Below, piece after piece: positions 15,166 through 24,938 of a stretch of 33,854 bases of DNA (within the stretch, counting starts at the first letter, position 1; each line of letters starts with the position of its first letter). The notes under the pieces are model-generated. The model was not told where the DNA came from and made no database searches. It saw nothing but the letters and a program-made list of their open reading frames with translations. The DNA comes from Candidatus Moduliflexus flocculans. GTDB lineage: Bacteria; Moduliflexota; Moduliflexia; Moduliflexales; Moduliflexaceae. A program made the position numbers and the translations under genes. Where the stretch lies: NCBI GenBank assembly GCA_000739515.1, contig DF820458.1, positions 655,285-689,138 on the forward strand, given 5' to 3'.

Positions 15166-17307
15166 ATGAGTGGAGCTATGGAGAAACATGTACATGCGCT
15201 TCTTCGCCAGATGCGCGATTCCGATGCGGATATGCGCAGGCAAAGCATTCTTGCGCTCAAAGACGCGGATATAACAGCCGAGCGAGTCGAGGTGATCACG
15301 GCGTTGATTGACGCGCTGGATGATTCGCATATTGCTGTCAGAGAAGCCGCGGAGGCCACACTGATTGCCATAGGGGGAGCGGATGTTGTCGCAGCATTAA
15401 TTCCTTGTCTATCGCACGAATCGCCAACAGTGCTGAATTATGCGATTGAAATTTTGAGCCGAATCGGCCTGGATGCTGTTCAATATATCCTGCCATTGTT
15501 AGAAAGCCGCGATCATGACATTCGAAAATTTGCATGCGATATTCTGGGAAAATTGAAATATGCGGATGCGATGTATGAATTGATTGATCTCCTGAAAGAC
15601 CCCCATGTGAATGTCGCGATTTCTGCCGGAGAAGCGCTCGGCAATATTGGCAGCCCCGAAGCTGTCCCCTACTTGATCCGTTCGCTGCATCACGCTGATA
15701 CCTGGATGAAGTGCATTGCTGTAGAAGCGCTTGGAAAAATCGGCGATGCGCGTGCGGTTGAGCCGTTTATCAATTTTCCCGTGTCCGAAGACCCCATTGT
15801 GCTATACACTGTGATTAAAGCGATGGGCAATTTTGATGACGAACGGGTGTTGCCCTATATTCTTGCCATTCTGCATTCAAATCCGATGTTTGCCTCATCT
15901 GCCGCGCAGGCGATTGATCAATTGGCCGACAGACATGGCGAACGAGTCTATCAAGAAGTGAGCGCCGCTGGCGTTGGCGAAGCATTTATCCGCCTTCTTT
16001 CGAATGACAATCTTGATGTCGTGCGCAGCGCGATTTCGTTAGTCGGCCATCTGCGGTTAACCTCTGCGGTCCCATCGTTACGCAGTCTGCTTGAACATCA
16101 TGACGCGAAAATTATCGCGAAATCCGCCTCGGCATTAGTCCGCATCGGCGATCCTGGCGCGCAAGCGCTGTCGCAAGTTTTTGTCCGCTTGCTCCCATCG
16201 TTCCAACGCGACGTGGCGGAATATGATGAGCAGCTTTCGCTGGCGAGACTCCCCTTGCTTCGAATGTTAGGCGAATCCCGGTCAGAATATGCGCTTGATG
16301 GGCTTGTGCAGGCGCTGGACGAACGGATTGCCGATGAAATCCGCGCGGAAGCCGCGATTGCAATCGGCAAAATTTTAGGCGGATTGCCGGATATTGCCGC
16401 GACGCTTCAGCGTGATGATGATCGCGGGCGGCTGTGTCTCCGCGCAATACAACACCTTGCGGCCGAAGTGTCGGATTCCTGCGACGCCTGCCGCATGAAC
16501 GCGGCGGAAGCATTGGGCGACACCGGAACGCCGATGGCGTATGACGCGCTGCTGCGGTTAGTGCAGGATGAATCTCTGGCAGTTTCAGAAGCGGCTTCCG
16601 CCGCCTTGATTAAATTGCGCGGCATTTCGCCAGAGGCGAAATTCGTGCCGCTGCGCAATTTATTGAATGATCTGCCGGACAAAGCGCTTCCTGATACTGC
16701 CAGGGCATCGGTACTGCGCACAATGTATCGCATTGCGGGCGAACAGGAAATCGCATTTTATATGCGTTTTCTGACAGATTCATCTCCGGCGGTGCGAGTG
16801 GCAGCGCTCGAAGCGTTACGCACATGCTCGATTTCTTCTGCTTGCGATGAACAGATTCCGCTGGCTGTCGCGCGCGCGCTTCATGACGAGGACGTGCAGG
16901 TGCGGATTGCCGCCATCCAATCGTTCGTGTTTTGGGCGAATCTCCATCGCGATCCTGGAACGCGCGTTTTGCCGGAGCAGATCGTTTCGACCTTACGCGA
17001 TTCTTTGATGCCCCTGTTAAATGATCCGCATCAACGTGTCCAATACGTTACGTGCCAACATATTGCGGACTTGATTCCCTCGCTGCCAGGACACCCCGAA
17101 GTCGGAACGGCGGTCGTCGAAAGCCTGATTCACTTGCTGGCCGATGAGGATACGATGGTCAAAATTGCGGCGATTGAAGCATTAACGGCGATATCGCCAT
17201 ACGTCCCCGCCGCGAGGCAAGCGACTCCGATGTTGCTGGCACTCTCCGAACAGGCGACCGACGAAGAACTACGGGCATCGCTGCAACATGCGATAGACAT
17301 CTTATAA
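15166..17307 (+). CDS. HEAT-repeat protein of the chemosensory cluster
   Basis: This 713-aa protein is built almost entirely of HEAT/PBS-lyase-type repeats, for example DPHVNVAISAGEALGNIGSP, WMKCIAVEALGKIGDARAV and DTMVKIAAIEALTAISPYV. They form an alpha-solenoid, a fold used for protein-protein contacts. There is no signal peptide, membrane helix or catalytic motif. It lies between cheY and cheR with gaps of 2 and 5 nt, so it is part of the operon. It probably acts as a scaffold or adaptor for the signalling complex, but that role is inference from fold and position. The ATG at 15178 is an alternative start preceded by GGAG at very short spacing. Confidence 0.88.
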   Translation: MSGAMEKHVHALLRQMRDSDADMRRQSILALKDADITAERVEVITALIDALDDSHIAVREAAEATLIAIGGADVVAALIPCLSHESPTVLNYAIEILSRIGLDAVQYILPLLESRDHDIRKFACDILGKLKYADAMYELIDLLKDPHVNVAISAGEALGNIGSPEAVPYLIRSLHHADTWMKCIAVEALGKIGDARAVEPFINFPVSEDPIVLYTVIKAMGNFDDERVLPYILAILHSNPMFASSAAQAIDQLADRHGERVYQEVSAAGVGEAFIRLLSNDNLDVVRSAISLVGHLRLTSAVPSLRSLLEHHDAKIIAKSASALVRIGDPGAQALSQVFVRLLPSFQRDVAEYDEQLSLARLPLLRMLGESRSEYALDGLVQALDERIADEIRAEAAIAIGKILGGLPDIAATLQRDDDRGRLCLRAIQHLAAEVSDSCDACRMNAAEALGDTGTPMAYDALLRLVQDESLAVSEAASAALIKLRGISPEAKFVPLRNLLNDLPDKALPDTARASVLRTMYRIAGEQEIAFYMRFLTDSSPAVRVAALEALRTCSISSACDEQIPLAVARALHDEDVQVRIAAIQSFVFWANLHRDPGTRVLPEQIVSTLRDSLMPLLNDPHQRVQYVTCQHIADLIPSLPGHPEVGTAVVESLIHLLADEDTMVKIAAIEALTAISPYVPAARQATPMLLALSEQATDEELRASLQHAIDIL

Positions 17308-17312
17308 TTACT

Positions 17313-18143
17313 ATGGAACAGCAAGAGCAATACGATTTTGAATTATTGCGCGACCTGATTTGGGAAAAAAGTGGAATGTATTTTGAATCCACGAAACGCC
17401 AGTTTTTTTTCCGACGGTTGACTGCTCGCATGAATTTATTAGGATGTCAGCAGATCAAAGACTATTATCGGTTATTACGCTATGATCGCAGTGACGCTGA
17501 ACTTGCAGAATTGCTCAATTTACTGACCACCACTGAAACCTATTTCTTCCGAAATGCGCCGCAAATCCGATCATTCGAAGAAGAAATTATTCCTGCCCTG
17601 ATTAAACAGAAACAAGCTGCCGGGCAAGCGCATTTGCAAATCTGGAGCGCAGGATGTTCTTCTGGCGAAGAGGCGTACACGATTGCAATGCAGTTATTAG
17701 AAATGTATCCGTCGCTCGACCGCTGGAAGATTTCGATTGTCGGAACTGATGTCAATACGCAAGTCTTATCCAAAGCCCGCGAAGGAGTTTATACCTCGCG
17801 TTCGCTGCGCGATACGCCAGACAAATATATCCAGAAATATTTTACGCGCGACGGCGAATATTACCGCCTGAACGACCGCGTCAAAAAAATGGTGAATTTT
17901 CGATATGGGAATTTGATGGAGCAGCGAGACGCCTCGCTGTTTCAAAATGTTGATTGCATCTTCTGCCGGAATGTCTTGATTTATTTTAACGTGGATTCCT
18001 GCAAAAAAGTGATTAATATCTTTTATGACAGCCTGATGAAAGGCGGTTATCTGCTATTAGGTCACTCGGAATCGCTCTATCGGATTTCTCAAATTTTCAA
18101 ATTAGTCAAGCTGCAACATTCGTTAGTGTATTATAAAGAGTAA
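17313..18143 (+). CDS. cheR: Chemoreceptor glutamate methyltransferase CheR
   Basis: This 276-aa enzyme methylates glutamates of chemoreceptors with SAM. The N-terminal helical domain (FELLRDLIWEKSGMYFESTK) is followed by the catalytic domain. Family motifs are TTTETYFFRNAPQ, SAGCSSGEEAYTIAM, GTDVNTQVLSKAREGVYTSR and CRNVLIYF. The length fits a plain CheR with no TPR extension. It begins 5 nt after the HEAT gene. No CheB methylesterase is encoded in the cluster, so demethylation must come from elsewhere or be absent. Confidence 0.95.
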   Translation: MEQQEQYDFELLRDLIWEKSGMYFESTKRQFFFRRLTARMNLLGCQQIKDYYRLLRYDRSDAELAELLNLLTTTETYFFRNAPQIRSFEEEIIPALIKQKQAAGQAHLQIWSAGCSSGEEAYTIAMQLLEMYPSLDRWKISIVGTDVNTQVLSKAREGVYTSRSLRDTPDKYIQKYFTRDGEYYRLNDRVKKMVNFRYGNLMEQRDASLFQNVDCIFCRNVLIYFNVDSCKKVINIFYDSLMKGGYLLLGHSESLYRISQIFKLVKLQHSLVYYKE

Positions 18144-18214
18144 ATGGGCGATAGGCTGGAAAAGGCGCGCAACGCTGTTTCCGATTATATCGCGCATGAC
18201 GCCGTTGTGAACGT

Positions 18215-18730
18215 ATGCAAACACATAATGACTATTTCAGTTACCACACCGGAGAACGCCAACAGGAAGATTCTGGCGAAATTCAACTCGTGAGTTTTTT
18301 TATCGGCGAAGAGGAATTCGGCGCTGATATTTTAATGGTGCAGGAAATTATCAGAATGCAGCCGATTACGCGCGTGCCGAATGCGCCTCATTTCGTTGAA
18401 GGCGTGATTAACCTGCGAGGCAAGGTCATTCCGATCGTTGATTTACGAAAACGGCTGCATGTGCAAGGCACTGACGATCCTCGCAAAATTCGAATCATCG
18501 TTGTGGATGTCGCCGGGAAAATTACCGGGTTTATTGTGGATGCTGTTTCTCAGGTCTTGCGGATTTCGCAGAATACAATCGAACCTGCGCCATCCATTAT
18601 CATGGGGGAGATTGATTCCGATTATATTACCGGCGTGAGTAAATTAGGCGATAAGCTGTTGATTTTGCTCGATTTTAATAATATTCTCAATAAAACGGAA
18701 CAAAAGAAATTACAAGAGGTTGACGTGTGA
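18215..18730 (+). CDS. cheW: CheW coupling protein
   Basis: This 171-aa protein is a single CheW domain (from ~residue 24: [20 protein letters not shown]) that links chemoreceptors to CheA. Conserved segments include [20 protein letters not shown] and IVDLRKRL, and later [20 protein letters not shown]. The first ~22 residues are a polar tail that could be shorter if a later start is used; no strong Shine-Dalgarno is seen. It follows cheR by 71 nt and overlaps the first MCP gene by 4 bp (GTGA at 18727-18730), which suggests translational coupling. Confidence 0.95.
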   Translation: MQTHNDYFSYHTGERQQEDSGEIQLVSFFIGEEEFGADILMVQEIIRMQPITRVPNAPHFVEGVINLRGKVIPIVDLRKRLHVQGTDDPRKIRIIVVDVAGKITGFIVDAVSQVLRISQNTIEPAPSIIMGEIDSDYITGVSKLGDKLLILLDFNNILNKTEQKKLQEVDV

Positions 18731-21414
18731 CCCTTCGCGCAAAATTGACCTGGAACAGTATTTTTATTGTATTTTTGACCTCGCTGCTTTCCGCCATTGC
18801 AGTCGTTTTTGTTCTCTGGTCAAAAGCCGGTCATCATGCCAACATGCAGCTTAAGCAGGCGTCGGAACTTGTTTGCGACGAACTGAATTCAGAACAGGAA
18901 CGATATATCGAGCGGGCCAGACAGATTGTGCAAAATACGCCTGAATTTGCGCAAAATCTCTGGTTTTTGGGGCGATACAAATCTGAGGCGTCAACCCTGG
19001 GCGTGACGTATCTTACCGCCCTGCAAAAATTAGCCAAACAATTAGGGGTGGATGCTGATCTCGCGCTGTTTGATCATATCCTCGCGTTTGATATCGAGGG
19101 AGAACGCATTGCTCTCGCCTATCAAACGACAGCAGGAAACGAACGCCATCTCCTGATTCGCCACCGCCCGCTACTGCCGGAGAGTGATCGCCAATGGTTG
19201 TCTGCGGATTTCGCTGATAGCGCCTCCCTTGCATGGCAAACCACCTTGCCGTCCGACGAGATCGCTTCCCATATCGCCACTGCGTCAAAATTGGCAGAGG
19301 CTATGGTCAGAGGCGCGATAAAAAGTGACGTCGCTCAAGCACAGGCGCATTATATTTATCAAGAACATCGGCTTGGCCTGCAAGCGCTTGTTCCTGTCAT
19401 GCATGTTGATGTGCAATTATCTCGCCCGGTCGTTGTCGGATTTTTAGTCTTTACGCGCTATATCAGCGACGAGAAAATCAAGCAGCTTTCGCTGATGGGG
19501 CATATCGCGTTAGATATTCGAATTGGAGAGCGGTCGCTCTTTCGCGTTCTTCCATCGCGTCGCTTCGAAGAGGAACGTGATGACATCGGCCAGGATAATA
19601 CGGTGATCACGTTTTCTTCTGCCCCCCTTCACATCACGCAAAACGACGAATTTTATACGGGAGAATTGCGTTTATTCAGCGACCAGAATGTGTCTATCGG
19701 CGCGTTAACCTTGGAATTGCCAAAAGCAACGGTCAATGCTCCGGTGCGGGATGCGGTAATCTGGTTAGTTGGGGTCGGCGTCGGCATTATCTTCATCGTC
19801 GCGCCAGTGCTCTCGGCGTATGCGGGCAGAAAATTCGCCACTCCGCTCGTGAATTTCACGGCCATGGTGAAAGGCATTGCGGAAGGTGGCGGAAATTTGA
19901 CCATTCGTGTTCCAACGGATGATTCAGGAGAAATCGGGACATTAGCGACCTGGCTGAATCAGTTCTTAAATAAGCTCCGAGAGATTGTCATCAGCATCAT
20001 CACCTCCACAGAGTATGTGACCACGTCCTCGAAAGAACTTCAGAAAACGGCGGACATGATGTCGGCCAACGTGCGGCAGCAAACGGAAACCATCCGCATG
20101 ATTGCGGATGTGGTGATGATGATCTCTGAAACGGCGGAAGAAAATCGCGTATTGGCGAACGAGCAGGCGGCATTGGTCGCGGAGACATCGCAATATTCCG
20201 AAGCATTGGTGAATTCGATCCAGAAAAATACTGATAAAGCAGAGATGCAGCTTCGCGGCGCGCGCAACGCGCATCGCATCATTAAAAAGCTGAGCGAAAT
20301 TTCAAAACAGGTTTCGCAACATTCAATTACCACCTCATCGTTAGTGGTGGATGTCACCTCGGCGGTGACGGAAATGAGCCATTCTGCCCGCGAAGTGGCG
20401 CAAACGACACATGAGCAAGTCGAATCCACGCGGCGAGCGGTGGGGCTTGTCATGAACATGGCGCAGATTTCCTCGAACGCGAGGAAAAAAGCGCAGGAAG
20501 CTGTTATCCTGGCAGAGGAAGCCCTGATTGCCGCGTCAAACGGACAGCGAGCCGCGAATCAGACGGTGGATGGCATGAAAGCCATTACAGAAAGTTCCGA
20601 GCAGATTTCCGATATTATCGAAGTGATCAGCGATATTGCCGAACAAACCGATCTGTTAGCCTTAAACGCCGCGATTGAGGCGGCTCGCGCCGGAGAACAT
20701 GGACGCGGGTTTGCCGTGGTGGCTGATGAAATCCGCCAACTGGCAGAGCGCGTCGGTCATTCGTCCAAAGCGATTACAAAGCATATCCATAACAATGCGA
20801 AACGGATTCAACAAGGGGCGTTCTTAGTAAATGAAGCGAATATCGCGTTAGAGACTATTGTGAAAAATGTCGGCAGAACAGTAGAACAAATCAAAGATTT
20901 GGCGTTTGCGAACGAAGAACAGGAAACGCATAGTGGCATGGTCGCTCAGAATATTACCACTGTTGAAGATTTGGCAACCGTCATTGAAAACGCGAGTTCG
21001 CAGCAGGTCGTTGCGGTTGAGGCGATTCTCAAAAACATGGAAACGCTCACTGCTCTTGCTGAAGAGATCACATCGCAGACCGATGCGCAGGTTCGAGACG
21101 AAAATGTCGTTGAGATGATTATGAACGAACTTGCCGATTTGAGCGCGCATATTCATTCATTAACCTTCGAGCAGGTGTCGGGCACGTCATCTGCAAGAAA
21201 ATTGATCCTCAGCATTGCTGAAAAAGCCGAAAAAATCGTCGGAAAAACCACCTCGCAACATACTCGGAGCCAGGAAGTCTTCAATGAGATTCGCCAATTA
21301 GAAACCGTATCGGAAGGGAATGCAACCTCGCTTGAAGAGGTGCGGCAGGCGACAGTGGCGCTGGTAGATTCTGTTGAACAACTTCGTGACCTTGTCAGGA
21401 GATTTCAGATCTAA
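18727..21414 (+). CDS. Methyl-accepting chemotaxis protein with large periplasmic sensor
   Basis: This 895-aa chemoreceptor starts at a GTG that overlaps the cheW stop, with AGAGG about 9 nt upstream. A membrane helix (~11-30) is followed by a periplasmic sensing region of ~315 residues, possibly double-Cache-like. A second helix (~346-368, [20 protein letters not shown]) precedes the HAMP domain (~370-425) and a long cytoplasmic coiled coil. The hairpin tip is canonical: [20 protein letters not shown] then [15 protein letters not shown]. The C-terminus RDLVRRFQI lacks a CheR-tethering pentapeptide of the NWETF type. The ligand is unknown. It is co-transcribed with cheW and a second receptor. 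Confidence 0.94.
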   Translation: MTLRAKLTWNSIFIVFLTSLLSAIAVVFVLWSKAGHHANMQLKQASELVCDELNSEQERYIERARQIVQNTPEFAQNLWFLGRYKSEASTLGVTYLTALQKLAKQLGVDADLALFDHILAFDIEGERIALAYQTTAGNERHLLIRHRPLLPESDRQWLSADFADSASLAWQTTLPSDEIASHIATASKLAEAMVRGAIKSDVAQAQAHYIYQEHRLGLQALVPVMHVDVQLSRPVVVGFLVFTRYISDEKIKQLSLMGHIALDIRIGERSLFRVLPSRRFEEERDDIGQDNTVITFSSAPLHITQNDEFYTGELRLFSDQNVSIGALTLELPKATVNAPVRDAVIWLVGVGVGIIFIVAPVLSAYAGRKFATPLVNFTAMVKGIAEGGGNLTIRVPTDDSGEIGTLATWLNQFLNKLREIVISIITSTEYVTTSSKELQKTADMMSANVRQQTETIRMIADVVMMISETAEENRVLANEQAALVAETSQYSEALVNSIQKNTDKAEMQLRGARNAHRIIKKLSEISKQVSQHSITTSSLVVDVTSAVTEMSHSAREVAQTTHEQVESTRRAVGLVMNMAQISSNARKKAQEAVILAEEALIAASNGQRAANQTVDGMKAITESSEQISDIIEVISDIAEQTDLLALNAAIEAARAGEHGRGFAVVADEIRQLAERVGHSSKAITKHIHNNAKRIQQGAFLVNEANIALETIVKNVGRTVEQIKDLAFANEEQETHSGMVAQNITTVEDLATVIENASSQQVVAVEAILKNMETLTALAEEITSQTDAQVRDENVVEMIMNELADLSAHIHSLTFEQVSGTSSARKLILSIAEKAEKIVGKTTSQHTRSQEVFNEIRQLETVSEGNATSLEEVRQATVALVDSVEQLRDLVRRFQI

Positions 21415-21415
21415 C

Positions 21416-22693
21416 ATGAGGAACAGTTCTCGCCCGACGCAATCATTTGTGTTTCGCGCCTTGTTAAGCATTGGAGTGGTTGTCCTGGGAACGGCGGGAT
21501 TGAAAATTTTCTATCTTTCACTGGTTATTCGGGACGATGCCGCGTTAAGCGTCTCGCGGGCGTCACTTTATATTGGGATGCTAATGATAGATGTGCTTGC
21601 GTTGGGCGGAATTGGAGGCTTTCTCTGGAAATATTATGAATCCTCGGTTCGCCGCCCTCTCTCCGATATTACAGATCGAATTCAGCACATGCAAATCGCG
21701 TCTGAGCAGATCAGTCAGACAGAACGGGAAACCGAGTGTTACGACGTCAATGCGCTCTGTTCGGCAGCGGCAGACATGCTGCGTCGTTTGACCATGCTGA
21801 AATATCAACTCTTTGACGCAAAACAGAAGATTGTTGACGCCTCAAGCAGCGCATTTTCTACCTCGAAAGCGCAATCGGAATTGGTGACGCTTCAAGAGTT
21901 CTCGTCGCAGGAAATGGGGAATGCTGTCCGCGAGTTAGTGACGACAGTCCAACATATCGAACAGAATGTGAACGCCGTTGTCAAGGTGGCGAATCGGACA
22001 TTGCAAACGACAGCGCAAGGGCAGCAGGCTGTAATGGATGTGGTGAAAAGCATGACAGATATTCAGCATTCCGCGCAAGTGAGCGCAAACACGATTATGG
22101 CGCTGAATAAGCAATCCACTCATATTACGGATGTGATCAGGACGATTGATCAAATTATTGAAGACACAAAGTTAATCGCTTTTAACGCCACCATTGAGGC
22201 GGCTCGCGCGAAAGAAGAAGGGAAAGGCTTTGGCGTTGTCGCCCTGGAAATCAAGCGCCTGGCGGAAGAAGTCTTTGAATCCACTGAAGATATTAAAAGC
22301 GTCATCCAAGATATTCAAGGCATGTCGCGAGCCTTAGTGCTGGCCACAGAAAATGAAACCAAGACCGTTTTGCGTGGAATGGAATTAGCTCAACAGGCCG
22401 GAGTGGCGTTGCAGCAGATTTATGATATGGTGCAATTGACAACAGAATCAGCGCAACGAATTGCAACCGCCACGCAGCAGCAACAAGGCGCAAGTGAGCA
22501 AGCGCTGCACTCTGTTGCGCAAGCGAATCAGTCCATGATGAAATTTTCACAGCAGTCGAAACAATTAGCCGTGACCACCGCTGAATTAAGCATTCAGGCA
22601 GAAGGATTGGGACAGATTATCTCTGCGTTCGGTGTGGCGTCGAATCAAGAAGAAGGGGCGCAGCAGGATGATCGAAGAGCATCTGATTCGTGA
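21416..22693 (+). CDS. Second methyl-accepting protein with divergent signalling tip
   Basis: The frame is open from 21374, but the ATG at 21416 fits better. It lies 1 nt after the previous stop and has AGGAG upstream. It gives 425 aa. Two membrane helices (~10-33 and ~45-70) are joined by a very short loop, so there is almost no periplasmic sensing domain. The cytoplasmic hairpin tip is unusual: IEDTKLIAFNATIEAARAKE then GKGFGVVALEIKRLAEE, in place of the usual [17 protein letters not shown]. It may sense an intracellular or membrane state, or act as an adaptor receptor. The cheA start overlaps its 3' end by 26 bp. Confidence 0.9.
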   Translation: MRNSSRPTQSFVFRALLSIGVVVLGTAGLKIFYLSLVIRDDAALSVSRASLYIGMLMIDVLALGGIGGFLWKYYESSVRRPLSDITDRIQHMQIASEQISQTERETECYDVNALCSAAADMLRRLTMLKYQLFDAKQKIVDASSSAFSTSKAQSELVTLQEFSSQEMGNAVRELVTTVQHIEQNVNAVVKVANRTLQTTAQGQQAVMDVVKSMTDIQHSAQVSANTIMALNKQSTHITDVIRTIDQIIEDTKLIAFNATIEAARAKEEGKGFGVVALEIKRLAEEVFESTEDIKSVIQDIQGMSRALVLATENETKTVLRGMELAQQAGVALQQIYDMVQLTTESAQRIATATQQQQGASEQALHSVAQANQSMMKFSQQSKQLAVTTAELSIQAEGLGQIISAFGVASNQEEGAQQDDRRASDS

Positions 22694-24938
22694 GTTTATT
22701 GCGGAAGCCGAAGAACATGCGTTAGCTTTAGAGCCGAACCTGCTTCGGCTTGAAAAAGAACCGCATAATCTTGAGTTGGTGAATGAGATTTTTATTGCGA
22801 CGCACAGCATCAAAGGCACGGCGTCGTATGTCGGCTTGAATCATGTCAGCAGTTTCACTCATTCGATTGAATCGCTGTTGGATCGCCTTCGCAAGCAACA
22901 AATATCCGCCACTCCCGCGTTAATTGATATCCTGCTGCAAGGCGTTGATACCCTGAAACTGCTCATACAGCATATCAGTTCGGGCAAGCCTGCGCCAGAC
23001 ACCTCTTCTGTTGAAAAACTCCTGCTTGAGTGGGATGCAAAACACGAATCGGCAGAAATTCTTCAGCCCGCTCCCCAAACAACCGCGCCGTCGGTCATTA
23101 CCCTGTTTGGCGCATCGGTTGACCCGGAAGACGCCGAAGTTTTTGCTGACATTGTCGCACAGCAAGTCGAATTTCTAAGCATCTCACTTGAGAAACTCCG
23201 CTCGCAATTGGCGACAGACCCGGCTCATGCGCAACAAGCGCTTGCGCCACTGGTGAAAGCCGTCGCGACAGTCCAATCATCCGCCGCGTTGCTTGATATT
23301 GACGATTTAAGCGAATTGATCGGCAAGCATCACGACTATCTTGTCTCGCTCGAAACCCCAGATTATGAAATCAATTTGGCCGACTTTGACGAAATATCCA
23401 ATATGATCAAGGCGTTTCGAGATATCAGCGCTGTCTTGACATCCTCGACGCAATCGCCCGCGCCAACCACAGCAAGCCAGACGCCTGCGTTAAGTTCCGA
23501 CCGCATGGCCTCGCTGTCGCCAGTTGATCTCGCTTACGGACAACACATCTTGCGCGTGAATGCCGAACGAGTGGATGCGCTGATGAACTTTGTCGGCGAA
23601 TTAGTCATCAACCGGGCGCGATTCGCTCAAATCGGCCAGGAACTCAAGACGATTTACGATGACTTGCGCTCTGGCGCGGGCTGGTTTGTCGCATCGTCTC
23701 CCGCCGAGCAAAAGAATTATGCGCGGCAATTCAAAAAGCTCAAAGATCAGTTTGATAATATCACGCTCGATTTAGGGCGGATCACCAATCAAATGCAAGA
23801 AGGCACGATGCGTATCCGCATGGTGCCAGTTGCTCAGATTGTCAATCGCTTTCCCCGCATGGTGCGCGACCTGTCGCGGCAAGCGGGGAAAGAAGTTGAC
23901 GTGCGGATTTCCGGCGCGGAGACGGAACTGGATAAAACTGTCGTGGATGTTCTATCCGAACCGTTGATTCATTTGATTCGCAACGCGATTGATCACGGGA
24001 TCGAACCGCCGCAGGAGCGCCTCAATTCAGGGAAACCGCGCCAGGGGACAATTGCGATAATCGCCGATCACGAAGGAAACCAGGTGCTCATAGAGATTCA
24101 GGATGATGGGCGTGGAATTGACGTCGAGCGCGTCAAAAAACAGGCGATTCGGCAGCAGTTGGTTTCTGCGAAAGACGCTGAAAATTTGGGAGAACGCGAT
24201 ATTATTAGTCTGATTTTTCACAGTGGCTTCAGCACGGTTGAATCGGTCAGCAATCTCTCAGGGCGCGGAGTTGGCCTGAATGTTGTAAAACGCTATATCG
24301 AGAAAATTAATGGCTCTATCGAAGTGATTTCTTTGCCCCAAAAAGGATGTCGTTTTATCATCAAACTTCCTCTGACGCTTGCGATTATTTCTGTTCTGAT
24401 CGTTGAGATTCAGCAAAAAATCTTTGCGATTCCGCTTGTCGCTGTTGAAGAAGCCGTTCGAATCATACCCCGTCAGACGAAAACCATCAAATCGCAACGC
24501 GTGATGTTCTGGCGAGAGCATACGGTGTCGCTGTTTGCGCTTTCAGAGTTGTTCGGCGATTGCATTTCTGAATCTCACGGCTCGCTTAATGTAGAGACGG
24601 CAAACCAGGAAGCGCTCTTTCTGTATGTCGTGATCTTAACTGATGGCTTTCGCAGAATCGGCGTCATTGTGAATCGTTTGATCGGCGAAGATGATATCGT
24701 GCTGAAACCATTAACCGAGGAGCAAACGAACGTGCCTGGGATTGCGGGCGCATATATTCGCGGCGATGGCGAAGTCTCGCTGGTCATTGATGTTTCGACG
24801 CTGATTAATTTGGCGGAACACCAGGAACGGCAGACGCGCCGGATTTCCGGCGCATCCGCGTCGCAAACATTTACAACACCTCGCCAAAGAGGCGAATCTC
24901 GACCAGAGGAAAGGACGGCAAATCAGTTTTCAGGGTAA
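22668..24938 (+). CDS. cheA: Chemotaxis histidine kinase CheA
   Basis: The ATG at 22668 gives 756 aa and is preceded by purine-rich sequence (GAAGAAGGGG, then AGCAGG). The N-terminal Hpt domain carries His46 (ATHSIKGTASYVG). Residues ~143-225 form a second Hpt-like bundle whose phosphoacceptor position is Ala200 (AVATVQSSAALL), so it is probably inactive. The dimerisation domain begins near ILRVNAERVDALMNFVGELV. The ATPase region shows LIHLIRNAIDHGIE, DDGRGID and GRGVGLNVVK. The CheW-like regulatory domain follows (ISVLIVEIQQKIFAIPLVAV). No separate CheY-binding P2 domain is evident. It would phosphorylate the CheY at 14795. Its last 68 bp overlap, tail to tail, the minus-strand DUF1573 gene. 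Confidence 0.95.
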   Translation: MIEEHLIREFIAEAEEHALALEPNLLRLEKEPHNLELVNEIFIATHSIKGTASYVGLNHVSSFTHSIESLLDRLRKQQISATPALIDILLQGVDTLKLLIQHISSGKPAPDTSSVEKLLLEWDAKHESAEILQPAPQTTAPSVITLFGASVDPEDAEVFADIVAQQVEFLSISLEKLRSQLATDPAHAQQALAPLVKAVATVQSSAALLDIDDLSELIGKHHDYLVSLETPDYEINLADFDEISNMIKAFRDISAVLTSSTQSPAPTTASQTPALSSDRMASLSPVDLAYGQHILRVNAERVDALMNFVGELVINRARFAQIGQELKTIYDDLRSGAGWFVASSPAEQKNYARQFKKLKDQFDNITLDLGRITNQMQEGTMRIRMVPVAQIVNRFPRMVRDLSRQAGKEVDVRISGAETELDKTVVDVLSEPLIHLIRNAIDHGIEPPQERLNSGKPRQGTIAIIADHEGNQVLIEIQDDGRGIDVERVKKQAIRQQLVSAKDAENLGERDIISLIFHSGFSTVESVSNLSGRGVGLNVVKRYIEKINGSIEVISLPQKGCRFIIKLPLTLAIISVLIVEIQQKIFAIPLVAVEEAVRIIPRQTKTIKSQRVMFWREHTVSLFALSELFGDCISESHGSLNVETANQEALFLYVVILTDGFRRIGVIVNRLIGEDDIVLKPLTEEQTNVPGIAGAYIRGDGEVSLVIDVSTLINLAEHQERQTRRISGASASQTFTTPRQRGESRPEERTANQFSG

